Shown: one piece after another, positions 17,221-25,290 of the stretch | Layout: each line of letters opens with the position of its first letter | Numbering within the stretch: the stretch's first letter is position 1 | Origin: an uncultured Rhodospirillales bacterium | Lineage (GTDB): Bacteria; Pseudomonadota; Alphaproteobacteria; CACIAM-22H2 | DNA: 64,000 nucleotides | Direction: 5' to 3' | Assembly (NCBI GenBank): GCA_937926175.1 | Contig: CALANV010000008.1 | Span: 62,001 to 126,000 of the forward strand | The notes under the pieces: generated by a model | Seen by the model: the letters and a program-made list of their open reading frames with translations, nothing else | What the model was told of the DNA's origin: nothing | The model's database searches: none | Made by a program: the position numbers and the translations under genes

Positions 17221-17785
17221 GCGTCGTGCCCTCTCATGTCGCGCGCCGACGCCCGCATGCGCGGGGCCTTCCTCGGTCGACGCCACATTATTCATTTGCG
17301 CAGCGGAAATCATATTTCGACGACGACACCCCGTGACAACGTCGGTCGGGGCAGGGACGTCCCGAAATCCTCCGCTCGCGGGAAGGTGCAACGGCGTCGC
17401 CGCAACATGGGTTCCCGCATCGATCGCATCGTGGCCCCGGACCCGATGCGGCCACCTGACGGTCGTGACGGCATCGCGTGGCAGCTCGATGCCGGCGTCC
17501 CCGCGTGTCGTCGTGGCCGTCGCGGTGTGGAAGAAGAGGCGCAAAACGGCCCGCCATGCGACGACTGTCGTCGGTGCCGAAGAGATAGACGCGCCGTGCC
17601 GGCAGGTCCCGGTGCGTGCGGCCTGCCGTGCCCGGCTGAAGATTACCCCCGGACTGGAAGACCGAGAGACGATCGAAGGCGCCCCGGTCGCCCGCCAGGT
17701 CAAGGATTGGGGAAGGCGCCGGCGTGCACAGCCGAAGAGCCCGGGCACGCCCGTTTGTTTGATGATCTTGTGTGCGGTCCGATGC
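17221..17785. other. Intergenic region without a recognised gene
   Basis: These 565 bases lie between two leftward genes. Translations on both strands give Arg-rich, low-similarity sequence and no plausible start with a ribosome site. The promoter of the sugar dehydrogenase is presumably here. I see no RNA gene or repeat. Confidence 0.5.
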
Positions 17786-18652
17786 TTAGAACGGGCGCGT
17801 GCCGTACCGGTCGTAACGATTGCCCGCCGAGAGCGGCCGGCGCTGGATCACGGTCACGTCGTGCCAGTCGAGCCAGGCGCGCTCGCCGAAGAACACCAGC
17901 GTCACGTCGTCCTTGTTGTAGATATAGTTGTAGATCCAGGCCGGCGACGTGAGCGATGCGCCGATGCCCGGTCGACTGGGATAGTCGGCATAGCCGAAGC
18001 CGGTGCGGAGAAAATCGCGGTTGACGACCTCGAAGACGTCGTCGGCAAGGAGCTTCCAGCGCTTCTGCTGGATGTATAGCGGATAGATGCGGCCGTGGGT
18101 ACTGAAGCAGAGGAGGCCGCCGGGTGCGAGGTGCTTCAGGAACAGGTCGAGAAGCGTCCGCGACTTGATTTCGTCGATATGCGTGATGAGAGACCCGCAC
18201 CAGATCAGGTCGAAGCTGCCCGGCAACGTGACCTTCGACAGGTCGGCGTAGGACTGGACGGGAATTGCGCCGAATTCCTTTGCGCAGAACTCGATTCCTT
18301 TGGTGTTGATGTCGGCACCGACGATCTCCGCCTCGGGAAAGGCGGCACGCAGGAAGCGCATGACCCGTCCGTGGGCGCAGGCGAAGTCGAGAATGCGCTT
18401 CGGGGGCTCCGCGCTGGCGGAGATGAGGGCGTGAACCATGCAGCGAAGCGCGGACAGCCCATTGTAGAGGTAGATATCGAGGTTCGAGCGGTCTTGCTTG
18501 AAGGGCTGATCGTCGGGCGAGATCGTCCGCGAGGCGCTGCTTGCCGCACGGACGTAGCGCTGCAGCAGGTCATAGGTGCGGACCATCGGATCGGGTTTGG
18601 CCGCTTTCGCCGGTGCTAGGTCGACGGTGCGTACGGCTAATGCCTGGGACAT
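17786..18652 (-). CDS. Class I SAM-dependent methyltransferase
   Basis: The 288-residue protein has the Rossmann methyltransferase fold. Motif I is LDFACAHGR at residues 88-96, EIVGADI is the acidic end of strand beta2, FDLIWCGSLITHI is motif IV-like, and GGLLCFSTHG follows. The ATG is behind AGGAG. It is the left boundary of the surface-glycan cluster and resembles the methyltransferases that cap or modify sugars in such clusters, as does the unrelated-looking one at 23133-23963. The methyl acceptor is unknown. Confidence 0.82.
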   Translation of the reverse strand: MSQALAVRTVDLAPAKAAKPDPMVRTYDLLQRYVRAASSASRTISPDDQPFKQDRSNLDIYLYNGLSALRCMVHALISASAEPPKRILDFACAHGRVMRFLRAAFPEAEIVGADINTKGIEFCAKEFGAIPVQSYADLSKVTLPGSFDLIWCGSLITHIDEIKSRTLLDLFLKHLAPGGLLCFSTHGRIYPLYIQQKRWKLLADDVFEVVNRDFLRTGFGYADYPSRPGIGASLTSPAWIYNYIYNKDDVTLVFFGERAWLDWHDVTVIQRRPLSAGNRYDRYGTRPF

Positions 18653-18714
18653 CGATTGCTCCTGGTTTGTCGATCGGTTGCGGGACGTGTCGCGAAGGAA
18701 GCCCTCGATGCGCT

Positions 18715-19746
18715 CTACGCACGCACCGGGACGTGCGGTGCGCGCGAGCCTGCGCGGACGCCGACATCATCCCCTGACTGGCGCGCATGCCAGCGCCATG
18801 CCGTTTCGACGATTGAATCCAGCTCGGTAAATCCGGCCTTCCACCCCAGCACTTTCACGGCAGAGGACGGATCAGCCACGAGGGCGGGAGGATCACCCAT
18901 CCGTCGCGGCGCAACCTTGTAGGGAACGGGCCGTCCCGAGACGCGCTCCACGGCACGGATGACTTCCGCGACCGTATGGCCGTGCCCGAGACCGAGATTC
19001 AGTGCCGTGCTGTGCCCCCCTTCGAGAAGGTGGGTGACGGCCTGCACATGTGCCTGTGCCAGATCGCTGACATGCACATAGTCGCGGATCGCAGTGCCGT
19101 CGCGTGTCGGATAATCGGTTCCAAAAAGGCTCAAGGCCGGGCCCTTGCCCATGGCGGCGAGGCAGGCGCGGGGAATCAGGTGCGTTTCCGGAACATGCGC
19201 CTCGCCGATCTCGAGATCGGGGTCCGCGCCGGCGGCATTGAAGTACCGCAGTGCGATCCATCGCAGGCCATGCGCCTGTGCCGCCCAGTGAAGCGCCCGT
19301 TCCACCATCAATTTCGACTCGCCATACGGGTTGACGGGATTCGTGGGGTGATTTTCCGGAATCGGCACGCGCGTCGGCGTGCCGTAGACGGCGGCGGTGG
19401 ACGAAAACACGATCACATCGACGCCGGCGCGCCGCATCGCGTTCAGGAGGGTGATCGAGTTTGAAAAATTGTTGTGAAAAAAATGTGCCGGGTCCCGCAT
19501 CGACTCTCCCACCTCGATCGACCCTGCGAGATGAATGACGGCGCGAACGCGGTGCTCGCGCAGAACCCGCTCGATCACATTCCCGTCACGCAGATCGCCG
19601 ACGACGAGCGGACCCCAGCGCACCGCCTCGCGATGCCCCTTGGAGAGATTGTCGAAACACACGGGATGAAACCCGGCGCGCGCCAGAGACTTCGCGACGT
19701 GGGCGCCGATGTAGCCGGCGCCGCCTGTGACAAGTATGGATGCCAT
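18715..19746 (-). CDS. galE: UDP-glucose 4-epimerase
   Basis: The 343-residue enzyme interconverts UDP-glucose and UDP-galactose using tightly bound NAD. TGGAGYIGAH at the N-terminus is the NAD loop. FSSTAAVYG holds the catalytic Ser/Thr, and NPYGESK holds the Tyr-x-x-x-Lys pair. Length and the C-terminal sugar-binding part (GLGHGHTVAEVI, PRRMGDPPALVADPS) are those of GalE. I start at the ATG giving MASILVTGG; a GTG three codons earlier is possible. It supplies a nucleotide sugar to the nearby glycosyltransferases and is divergent from the RTX gene across an AT-richer region of 245 bases. Confidence 0.92.
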   Translation of the reverse strand: MASILVTGGAGYIGAHVAKSLARAGFHPVCFDNLSKGHREAVRWGPLVVGDLRDGNVIERVLREHRVRAVIHLAGSIEVGESMRDPAHFFHNNFSNSITLLNAMRRAGVDVIVFSSTAAVYGTPTRVPIPENHPTNPVNPYGESKLMVERALHWAAQAHGLRWIALRYFNAAGADPDLEIGEAHVPETHLIPRACLAAMGKGPALSLFGTDYPTRDGTAIRDYVHVSDLAQAHVQAVTHLLEGGHSTALNLGLGHGHTVAEVIRAVERVSGRPVPYKVAPRRMGDPPALVADPSSAVKVLGWKAGFTELDSIVETAWRWHARQSGDDVGVRAGSRAPHVPVRA

Positions 19747-19991
19747 CGTGTTCACGGGAATGCCGACGGACCGTTACGCGATATCTTCAATAAGCTAGGA
19801 GGCCACTTCCGGTCTCGTGACAATGTTCGGTATAAGCGGAAAAGAATTATTGGACCGCCTCAAGTGTAACGGATATTTCGCTTTTCCTGTATTTGAGTCT
19901 TCGTCATAACATACCGCGTGTATTGAAGAGGATCGAAATTCTTCTTCAGCGATTTGCACAGACGCACCACGCAAACTGGAGGCGGTAGATT
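19747..19991. promoter_or_regulatory. AT-richer divergent promoter region between galE and the RTX gene
   Basis: This 245-base stretch is clearly richer in A and T than its surroundings and lies between two divergent starts, so it should contain both promoters. Several TTG-type and TA-rich hexamers occur, but I could not settle on one well-spaced pair. CTGGAGGCGG at its end is the ribosome site of the RTX gene. Confidence 0.45.
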
Positions 19992-20756
19992 ATGGCGACA
20001 ATTCCAGGTGGAGCTCTCGACGATACGCTCATCGGAACGCCGTTTGACGATTTCATCGACGGACGCGCCGGCGGCGACTTCATCGACGCCGGTGCCGGTA
20101 ATGACACGATTCACGGAGGTCCGGGGGATGACTTCATTCTCGGTGGCCTCGGTGACGACGTCATCGATGCCGGCAACGGCGACGACGTCGTTCTGGGCGG
20201 CGAGGGGAACGATAACGTCTCTGGTGGCGCCGGCAACGACGTCATATTCGGCGACGACGGCGATGATATCCTGGACGGCGGGAACGGCGACGATTACGTC
20301 GATGGCGGAGCCGGGAACGACGTCGTGCTTGGCGGCAACGGCCGTGACAACCTGTCGGGCGGCGACGGCGACGACATGCTGGTCGGCGGCAACGGTGACG
20401 ACCGCATGAGCGGCGGTGCCGGGGACGACATCCTCTTCGGCGGATCCGGCAACGACGTGCTCATCGGCGGTGCCGGCAACGATCTCCTTATCGGTGGTGC
20501 AGGCAACGACACATTCGTCTTTACCGGCGGCGGCGGCCAGGACGTGATCCTGGACTTCTCCAACGGAGACATTCTCCATATTGCCAGGAACATCAACGGC
20601 CTCGATATCACGTCGCCGGCCGATCTCGCTGCGCGCGTCAGCGACGTCGATGGCAATGCCGTCGTCGATCTTGGGAACGGCGATACCGTGACCCTCATCG
20701 GCGTGAAGGCCGAAGACGTCCAGAACAATCCGAACGGCTACTTCGTCATTACCTGA
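19992..20756 (+). CDS. RTX calcium-binding repeat protein, probable type I secretion substrate
   Basis: The 254-residue protein is built almost entirely of glycine/aspartate nonapeptides of the GGxGxDxxx kind, from about residue 8 to 180. These would form calcium-filled parallel beta-rolls outside the cell. The final 75 residues (beginning FVFTGGGGQDVILDF) resemble the C-terminal secretion region of RTX proteins. There is no N-terminal signal peptide and no catalytic domain. A strong ribosome site and terminator frame it as a single-gene unit. The type I ATPase and adaptor encoded at 32168-35247 are its likely exporters. Function is unknown; a surface-layer or matrix protein is a reasonable guess. 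Confidence 0.9.
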   Translation: MATIPGGALDDTLIGTPFDDFIDGRAGGDFIDAGAGNDTIHGGPGDDFILGGLGDDVIDAGNGDDVVLGGEGNDNVSGGAGNDVIFGDDGDDILDGGNGDDYVDGGAGNDVVLGGNGRDNLSGGDGDDMLVGGNGDDRMSGGAGDDILFGGSGNDVLIGGAGNDLLIGGAGNDTFVFTGGGGQDVILDFSNGDILHIARNINGLDITSPADLAARVSDVDGNAVVDLGNGDTVTLIGVKAEDVQNNPNGYFVIT

Positions 20757-20767
20757 CGCTTAGAAAT

Positions 20768-20808
20768 GCGCCGGGGTCCGGCACGCCCGGCCCCGGCGCG
20801 ATCTTTTT
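20768..20808 (+). terminator. Intrinsic terminator after the RTX gene
   Basis: GCGCCGGGG(T)CCGG pairs with CCGGCCCCGGCGC with one bulged T, and GATCTTTTT follows. It ends 33 bases before the next start, so the RTX gene can be transcribed at a level independent of the glycosyltransferase genes downstream. Confidence 0.85.
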
Positions 20809-20841
20809 CCGGGTACGCCGCTCTTCTTCCAAGTATCCGAG

Positions 20842-23136
20842 ATGCCTGCCGACGCACTCCTTCGCCAGTCCGACGAATTCGTCGCCTCGCGACCGCATCT
20901 CTTTCGTCTTGGATCGGAAGTCGTCGCCGCAGTCTGGGAGGAGCCGGCCAGGGTTGCAGCCGGTCGCCCCGTCGCAAAGCTCGACGGTCGCGCTGTGTCG
21001 GCGCCGGTTTGCATGCTGGCGGTGCCTACGTTGTGGGGCGGCGTCCGTCGTTTGGTGCTGGTGCGTTGGCGCGACATGTCCAGCGACGGATCGACGTTCT
21101 CGATTCACGACGCCGACGGTCGGACCATCCTGGAGTTCCGCGCCGGTGCGCGGCGCCTGGAGCAACTGGATGCCGCGGGTCTGCTCGGCGGACTCGATGC
21201 AAACGGCCGGGCGCGCGTCGTTCGGCAGATCGTCGAGGTTGCCCGGTCGGCCTTCTCGCTGCAGGGCGACCTCGTATTCTGCGAAAGCTGCCGCCGGCTC
21301 GTACAGGAGCTGGTGCCGCAGCCGCCGTCCTTGATCGCCCGCGTCCATCTGACGAGCCGGCTTGTCCTTTGCGAAGGAAGTCTTCCGGCCGGGTTCGGAC
21401 GGCTGCTCAGCGCCGCGGTCATCGGGCCGTCATGGGTTCGCGCCGCCAGTTTCGAGCCGATGGCGACGGGCCCGGCCCGGAACGGACGGACGCCGATTCA
21501 TATGGTCGTCGAGCGGGCGGTTGCGACCGAAGGCACGATCATCGTGCTGTTCGGCGAGGGCGGGCTGGCCTGCCGATCCGTCGGCAGTTCCGATGCGTCG
21601 TCCCGTCCCTTTCTCGAATGGCTGGAGCGGCGACGCGTGGTGCCGCATACGGTTCGGGAATACGTTGCCGCATGTCTCGCCAGGGCGCACCAAGACCCCG
21701 ATGCCGCGGCCGTACTGCGCGAGATGCAGGCCCTGGTCCCGATGGGCCGGCGTCGCGCCGACGGTGCAGGCAGACCGATCGCGGCGGACATCGAGCATGC
21801 CATCGCCGCCGGCGAGGGTGTCTTCTTTTCCGGCTGGATACGGGATCCGCACCAGCTCATCGAGAAGATCGTCGTCGTCTCGCCGCTCGGCACGAAGCAT
21901 ACGGTCCCGTTGCCGGGCTACCGCTTTCCCCGCGAGGATGTCGAGAAGCGGTTCCGTGGGGACTTCAACGCGAATACCGACCGATTGCCCGGATTCATCG
22001 GCTTCACACCCGGTTTCGCCGACGCCTCGTATACCCTTCAGTACCGCTTCGAGCTTCTCCTGCGGTCGGGCACGAAGATCGACATCGTTCCGCCGCCGCA
22101 GCCGGCCTCGCTGGTGGACAGACGGGCGGCCGTTCTCGGCAGCGTGCCCACACCGTACGTGACCTCGTCGATGCTTGCGGAGTGCATTGCGCCGGCCGTC
22201 GGGCCGTTGCATCGCGCATACATGGAGACGTGCGGCGAAGCGGAGCCGGTCGCCTTCGGTCGACCGCCGGAAAAACCCGACATCTCGGTCATCGTGCCGC
22301 TTTACCGGAACCTGGATTTCATCCGCTTCCAGATGGCCGCTTTCGCCGTCGATCCGGATTTCCGCCGCGCCGAGCTGATTTACGTCCTCGACTCGCCCGA
22401 GCAGCGGCTGCAGGTCGAGCATCTGCTCCTTGGTCTCCATGGCCTCTACGGCATCCCGGTGCGGCTTGCCGTCATGCCGGGTAACTACGGCTATGCGGCC
22501 GCCAACAACCGGGCGGCCAGGCTCGCCGGGGGCGAGTACCTCGTTCTGCTCAATTCCGATGTCGTGCCCGACCGGCCGGGTTGGCTCTCGGCGATGGAAG
22601 CCGAGTTCCAGACCGCCGCCGATGTCGGCATCGTCGGCGCCAAACTCCTCTTCGAGGACGGCGCCCTGCAGCACGCCGGAATGTATTTTGGCCGCGACCT
22701 TCGCGGTGAGTGGCTCAACCAGCACTATTACAAGGGCTTTCCACGCGACTTCGCGCCAGCGAACGTCGCACGGTCGGTTCCGGCCGTGACGGGGGCCTGT
22801 CTCATGATCCGGCGCGCCCTGTTCGAGAAGGTCGGCAGATTCAGCGAGGAATTCGTGATCGGTGACTACGAGGACTCCGACCTCTGCCTCAAGGTCCGTC
22901 AGGCGGGCCATGACATCCGGTACACACCGGCAGCAGAGCTTTACCACTTCGAGCGCCGTTCGATCTCGCGGCACGGCGGCTACATGCGGAGTGTCGCCGG
23001 CGAATACAACCGTTGGCTCCACGCCCGCCGATGGGCCGACGTCATGGACGCGGTCATGGCAAGCATGAACGAGACGGCGCCCGCGACACCTCTTCCGGAC
23101 CCGCCTCAGCGACGCAAGGTGGGGGCCGGCAGGTGA
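20842..23136 (+). CDS. Large two-domain glycosyltransferase, family 2
   Basis: The 764-residue protein has an uncharacterised N-terminal half and a C-terminal GT-A domain from about residue 480 (DISVIVPLYRNLDF). The catalytic features look intact: LLNSDVVPD with Asp573 as the metal ligand, GDYEDSDLCLKVR at residues 674-686 and a following YHFERRS. This is the usual set for rhamnosyl- or related transferases. Near residue 325, FFSGWIRDP begins a small beta-domain that recurs in the 25287 and 31407 proteins. No signal peptide is visible. The stop overlaps the GTG start of the methyltransferase gene. The glycan substrate is unknown, but dTDP-rhamnose is made by genes in the same locus. Confidence 0.85.
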   Translation: MPADALLRQSDEFVASRPHLFRLGSEVVAAVWEEPARVAAGRPVAKLDGRAVSAPVCMLAVPTLWGGVRRLVLVRWRDMSSDGSTFSIHDADGRTILEFRAGARRLEQLDAAGLLGGLDANGRARVVRQIVEVARSAFSLQGDLVFCESCRRLVQELVPQPPSLIARVHLTSRLVLCEGSLPAGFGRLLSAAVIGPSWVRAASFEPMATGPARNGRTPIHMVVERAVATEGTIIVLFGEGGLACRSVGSSDASSRPFLEWLERRRVVPHTVREYVAACLARAHQDPDAAAVLREMQALVPMGRRRADGAGRPIAADIEHAIAAGEGVFFSGWIRDPHQLIEKIVVVSPLGTKHTVPLPGYRFPREDVEKRFRGDFNANTDRLPGFIGFTPGFADASYTLQYRFELLLRSGTKIDIVPPPQPASLVDRRAAVLGSVPTPYVTSSMLAECIAPAVGPLHRAYMETCGEAEPVAFGRPPEKPDISVIVPLYRNLDFIRFQMAAFAVDPDFRRAELIYVLDSPEQRLQVEHLLLGLHGLYGIPVRLAVMPGNYGYAAANNRAARLAGGEYLVLLNSDVVPDRPGWLSAMEAEFQTAADVGIVGAKLLFEDGALQHAGMYFGRDLRGEWLNQHYYKGFPRDFAPANVARSVPAVTGACLMIRRALFEKVGRFSEEFVIGDYEDSDLCLKVRQAGHDIRYTPAAELYHFERRSISRHGGYMRSVAGEYNRWLHARRWADVMDAVMASMNETAPATPLPDPPQRRKVGAGR

Positions 23137-23963
23137 ACGCGGTCACACGACTCGTCCGGGATCCTACTTTGTCCGACGTCGGGTCCCCCTCGATCGAGTG
23201 GCTGGTGCATCACGTCGCCCGGAACCGCTTCCTGCCGGTTCCGCCGCCGGATCTGCACTGCGTCGGCGATGGCGATTTCCGCGCGATCGGCGCCGAGTTT
23301 CTCGGCCACTTCGTGCGGCTCGGCGGGCTTCGGCCGACCGATCATGTGCTCGACATCGGCTGCGGTACCGGCCGCATGGCGCTGCCGCTGACGCAGTTTC
23401 TCGACCCCGAGAACGCGCGCTACGAGGGCGTGGACGTCGTGGCCGCAGGGATTGCCTGGTGCACCGAGGTGATCTCGAGCCGGTATCCGAACTTCCGGTT
23501 CTGGCACATCGATGCCTACAACGGACTCTACAATCCGGCGGGGACGATAGCGGCCGATGCGATGACGCTGCCGTTCGATGACGGCAGTTTCGACTTCGTC
23601 ATTCTGACCTCCGTCGTCACGCATTTGGTGGCCGCCGAAACGCGCGCCTACGCCCGCGAGATCGGACGGCTGCTGCGCCCGTCCGGGCGATGCTTCGTCA
23701 CCTTGTTCCTGATGGACGACGTGGCGCGCGAGCATTTGCGTGCAGGCAAGAAGCGCCTTGCGTTCGATCCGAACGGCAAGGGGCCCGAGTACTACGTCGA
23801 TCCACAAATTCCATCGGCAGCGGTCGCGTATGACACCGAGTTTCTGCTCGATCTCTTCGCAGCCGCAGGTCTCTTTCCTGCACGTCCGATCGTCCACGGC
23901 CATTGGAGCGGCCGACCGGGTGAGACCTACCAGGATATCTGCGTTCTGACGAAGGTGCGGTAG
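23133..23963 (+). CDS. Class I SAM-dependent methyltransferase
   Basis: This 276-residue enzyme carries motif I VLDIGCGTG at residues 72-80. YEGVDV follows as the SAM-ribose contact, then LPFDDGSFDFVILTSVVTHL and LRPSGRCFVTLF, which are motifs IV to VI of small-molecule methyltransferases. The start is GTG, overlapping the stop of the large glycosyltransferase (GTGA), with an AAGGTGGGGG ribosome site. Placement inside a glycosyltransferase operon suggests methylation of a sugar or glycan end. The acceptor cannot be read from sequence. It is about seven bases ahead of the next gene. Confidence 0.85.
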   Translation: MNAVTRLVRDPTLSDVGSPSIEWLVHHVARNRFLPVPPPDLHCVGDGDFRAIGAEFLGHFVRLGGLRPTDHVLDIGCGTGRMALPLTQFLDPENARYEGVDVVAAGIAWCTEVISSRYPNFRFWHIDAYNGLYNPAGTIAADAMTLPFDDGSFDFVILTSVVTHLVAAETRAYAREIGRLLRPSGRCFVTLFLMDDVAREHLRAGKKRLAFDPNGKGPEYYVDPQIPSAAVAYDTEFLLDLFAAAGLFPARPIVHGHWSGRPGETYQDICVLTKVR

Positions 23964-23970
23964 GAGACGA

Positions 23971-25290
23971 ATGAGGGCGATTTCCGCGTTATTGCGAAAG
24001 GGTGAAAAGGGACGGCCGAAGGCGCCACGCGTCCTGTTCATTTGCCACAATCATCCGGCGTTTCACCCTGGCGGTACCGAGATCTTCGCGCACGACCTGT
24101 ATCGGGAACTGGTCCGGACGCGTCAGATCGAAGGCATGTTTCTCGCCTGCACGAACGATGTGCATCGTGCGCAGCGGCCGGGAACGAGCTTCCAGGCGGT
24201 CGGACGGGAGGCCGACGAGATTGTCCTCTGGACCGGCCATTTCGACAGATTCTTCATGTCGCAGGTGGACCTGCACGCCATCGTGCCGGAGCTGTCGGAT
24301 CTGCTGCGCGCGTTCCAGCCCGACATCGTCCACTTCCATCACGTGCTGATGATCGGCGTGGAGGCCCTTTTTCTCGTTCGTCGCGTGCTGCCGCAGGCCC
24401 GCATCGTCGTGACCCTGCACGACTATTATCCGATCTGTCCCAACGACGGGCAGATGGTGAAGACGGGCACATACGAGCTGTGTCACGAGGCCGATCCGGA
24501 TGCATGCCGCAAGTGCTTCCCGGAACGGACGCCGGATCAGTTCGTCCTCCGCCGCAAGCATATTCAGACGATGCTGGGCGTGGTCGACCAGTTCATCTCG
24601 CCAAGCCGGTTCCTGCGTGTCCGGTACGCGGCATGGGGCCTTTCGCCCGAGCGGATCGAGGTCATTCCGAACGGCCGGCCGAGCGTCACGCCGGCGCCGG
24701 CGCGCCGCATCGCCCGCGGCGCCCGGCGGAACGTGTTCGGCTATTTCGGCAATCTGAGTCCGTACAAGGGCATCATGGTGGCGCTCGCGGCCGTCGAGGG
24801 GCTGGTGGCGGCGGGCGAACGCGACTTTTCGTTCATCATTCATGGCGGCGCGCCGTTCCAGACCGAGGCGTTCCGAAACGCGCTCGATGCGACCGTGAAG
24901 GCAAACGGCGCCAACGTTTCGTTCCGCGGGCCGTATGCGGCAGCCGACCTTCCGAAACTGATCGCCGACGTCGATTGGGTCGTCGTGCCGTCGATCTGGT
25001 GGGAGAACGCGCCCCTGGTGATCCAGGAAGCGTTTCAGCATCGCCGGCCGGTCATCTGCAGCGATATCGGCGGCATGGCCGAGATGGTGCGGGACGGCGT
25101 CGACGGTCTGCATTTCCGGGCCGGCGATCCGCGCAGCCTGATGGCCACCATGCGGCGGGCCCTGGAGACGCCGAGCCTCTGGAACAGCTTGGTCGAAAAC
25201 ATGGCGGAGGCGCCGACGATCGCCGAAAGCGCGACGCATCACATGCGTCTCTACACGAACCTGCTGAAAAGCGAGTTGAGAGTGGCATGA
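23971..25290 (+). CDS. Family 4 glycosyltransferase (GT-B)
   Basis: The 439-residue protein has two Rossmann-like halves. The N-terminal acceptor half starts VLFICHNHPAFHPGGTEIFA. The C-terminal donor half includes FGYFGNLSPYKG and the E-x7-E motif in WWENAPLVIQEAF, which contacts the nucleotide sugar in retaining GT4 enzymes. A four-Cys patch (CPN...CHE...CRKC) between the domains is also present in the 27518 paralogue. The stop overlaps the start of the next gene (ATGA). It is cytoplasmic and probably adds one sugar of the surface glycan. Confidence 0.86.
   Translation: MRAISALLRKGEKGRPKAPRVLFICHNHPAFHPGGTEIFAHDLYRELVRTRQIEGMFLACTNDVHRAQRPGTSFQAVGREADEIVLWTGHFDRFFMSQVDLHAIVPELSDLLRAFQPDIVHFHHVLMIGVEALFLVRRVLPQARIVVTLHDYYPICPNDGQMVKTGTYELCHEADPDACRKCFPERTPDQFVLRRKHIQTMLGVVDQFISPSRFLRVRYAAWGLSPERIEVIPNGRPSVTPAPARRIARGARRNVFGYFGNLSPYKGIMVALAAVEGLVAAGERDFSFIIHGGAPFQTEAFRNALDATVKANGANVSFRGPYAAADLPKLIADVDWVVVPSIWWENAPLVIQEAFQHRRPVICSDIGGMAEMVRDGVDGLHFRAGDPRSLMATMRRALETPSLWNSLVENMAEAPTIAESATHHMRLYTNLLKSELRVA

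Noticed and set aside
19992..20540. Tandem repeat resembling a CRISPR or satellite array
   Set aside because: The periodicity is 27 bases, three times nine codons, and encodes RTX nonapeptides. Units are degenerate at the DNA level and there are no spacers.
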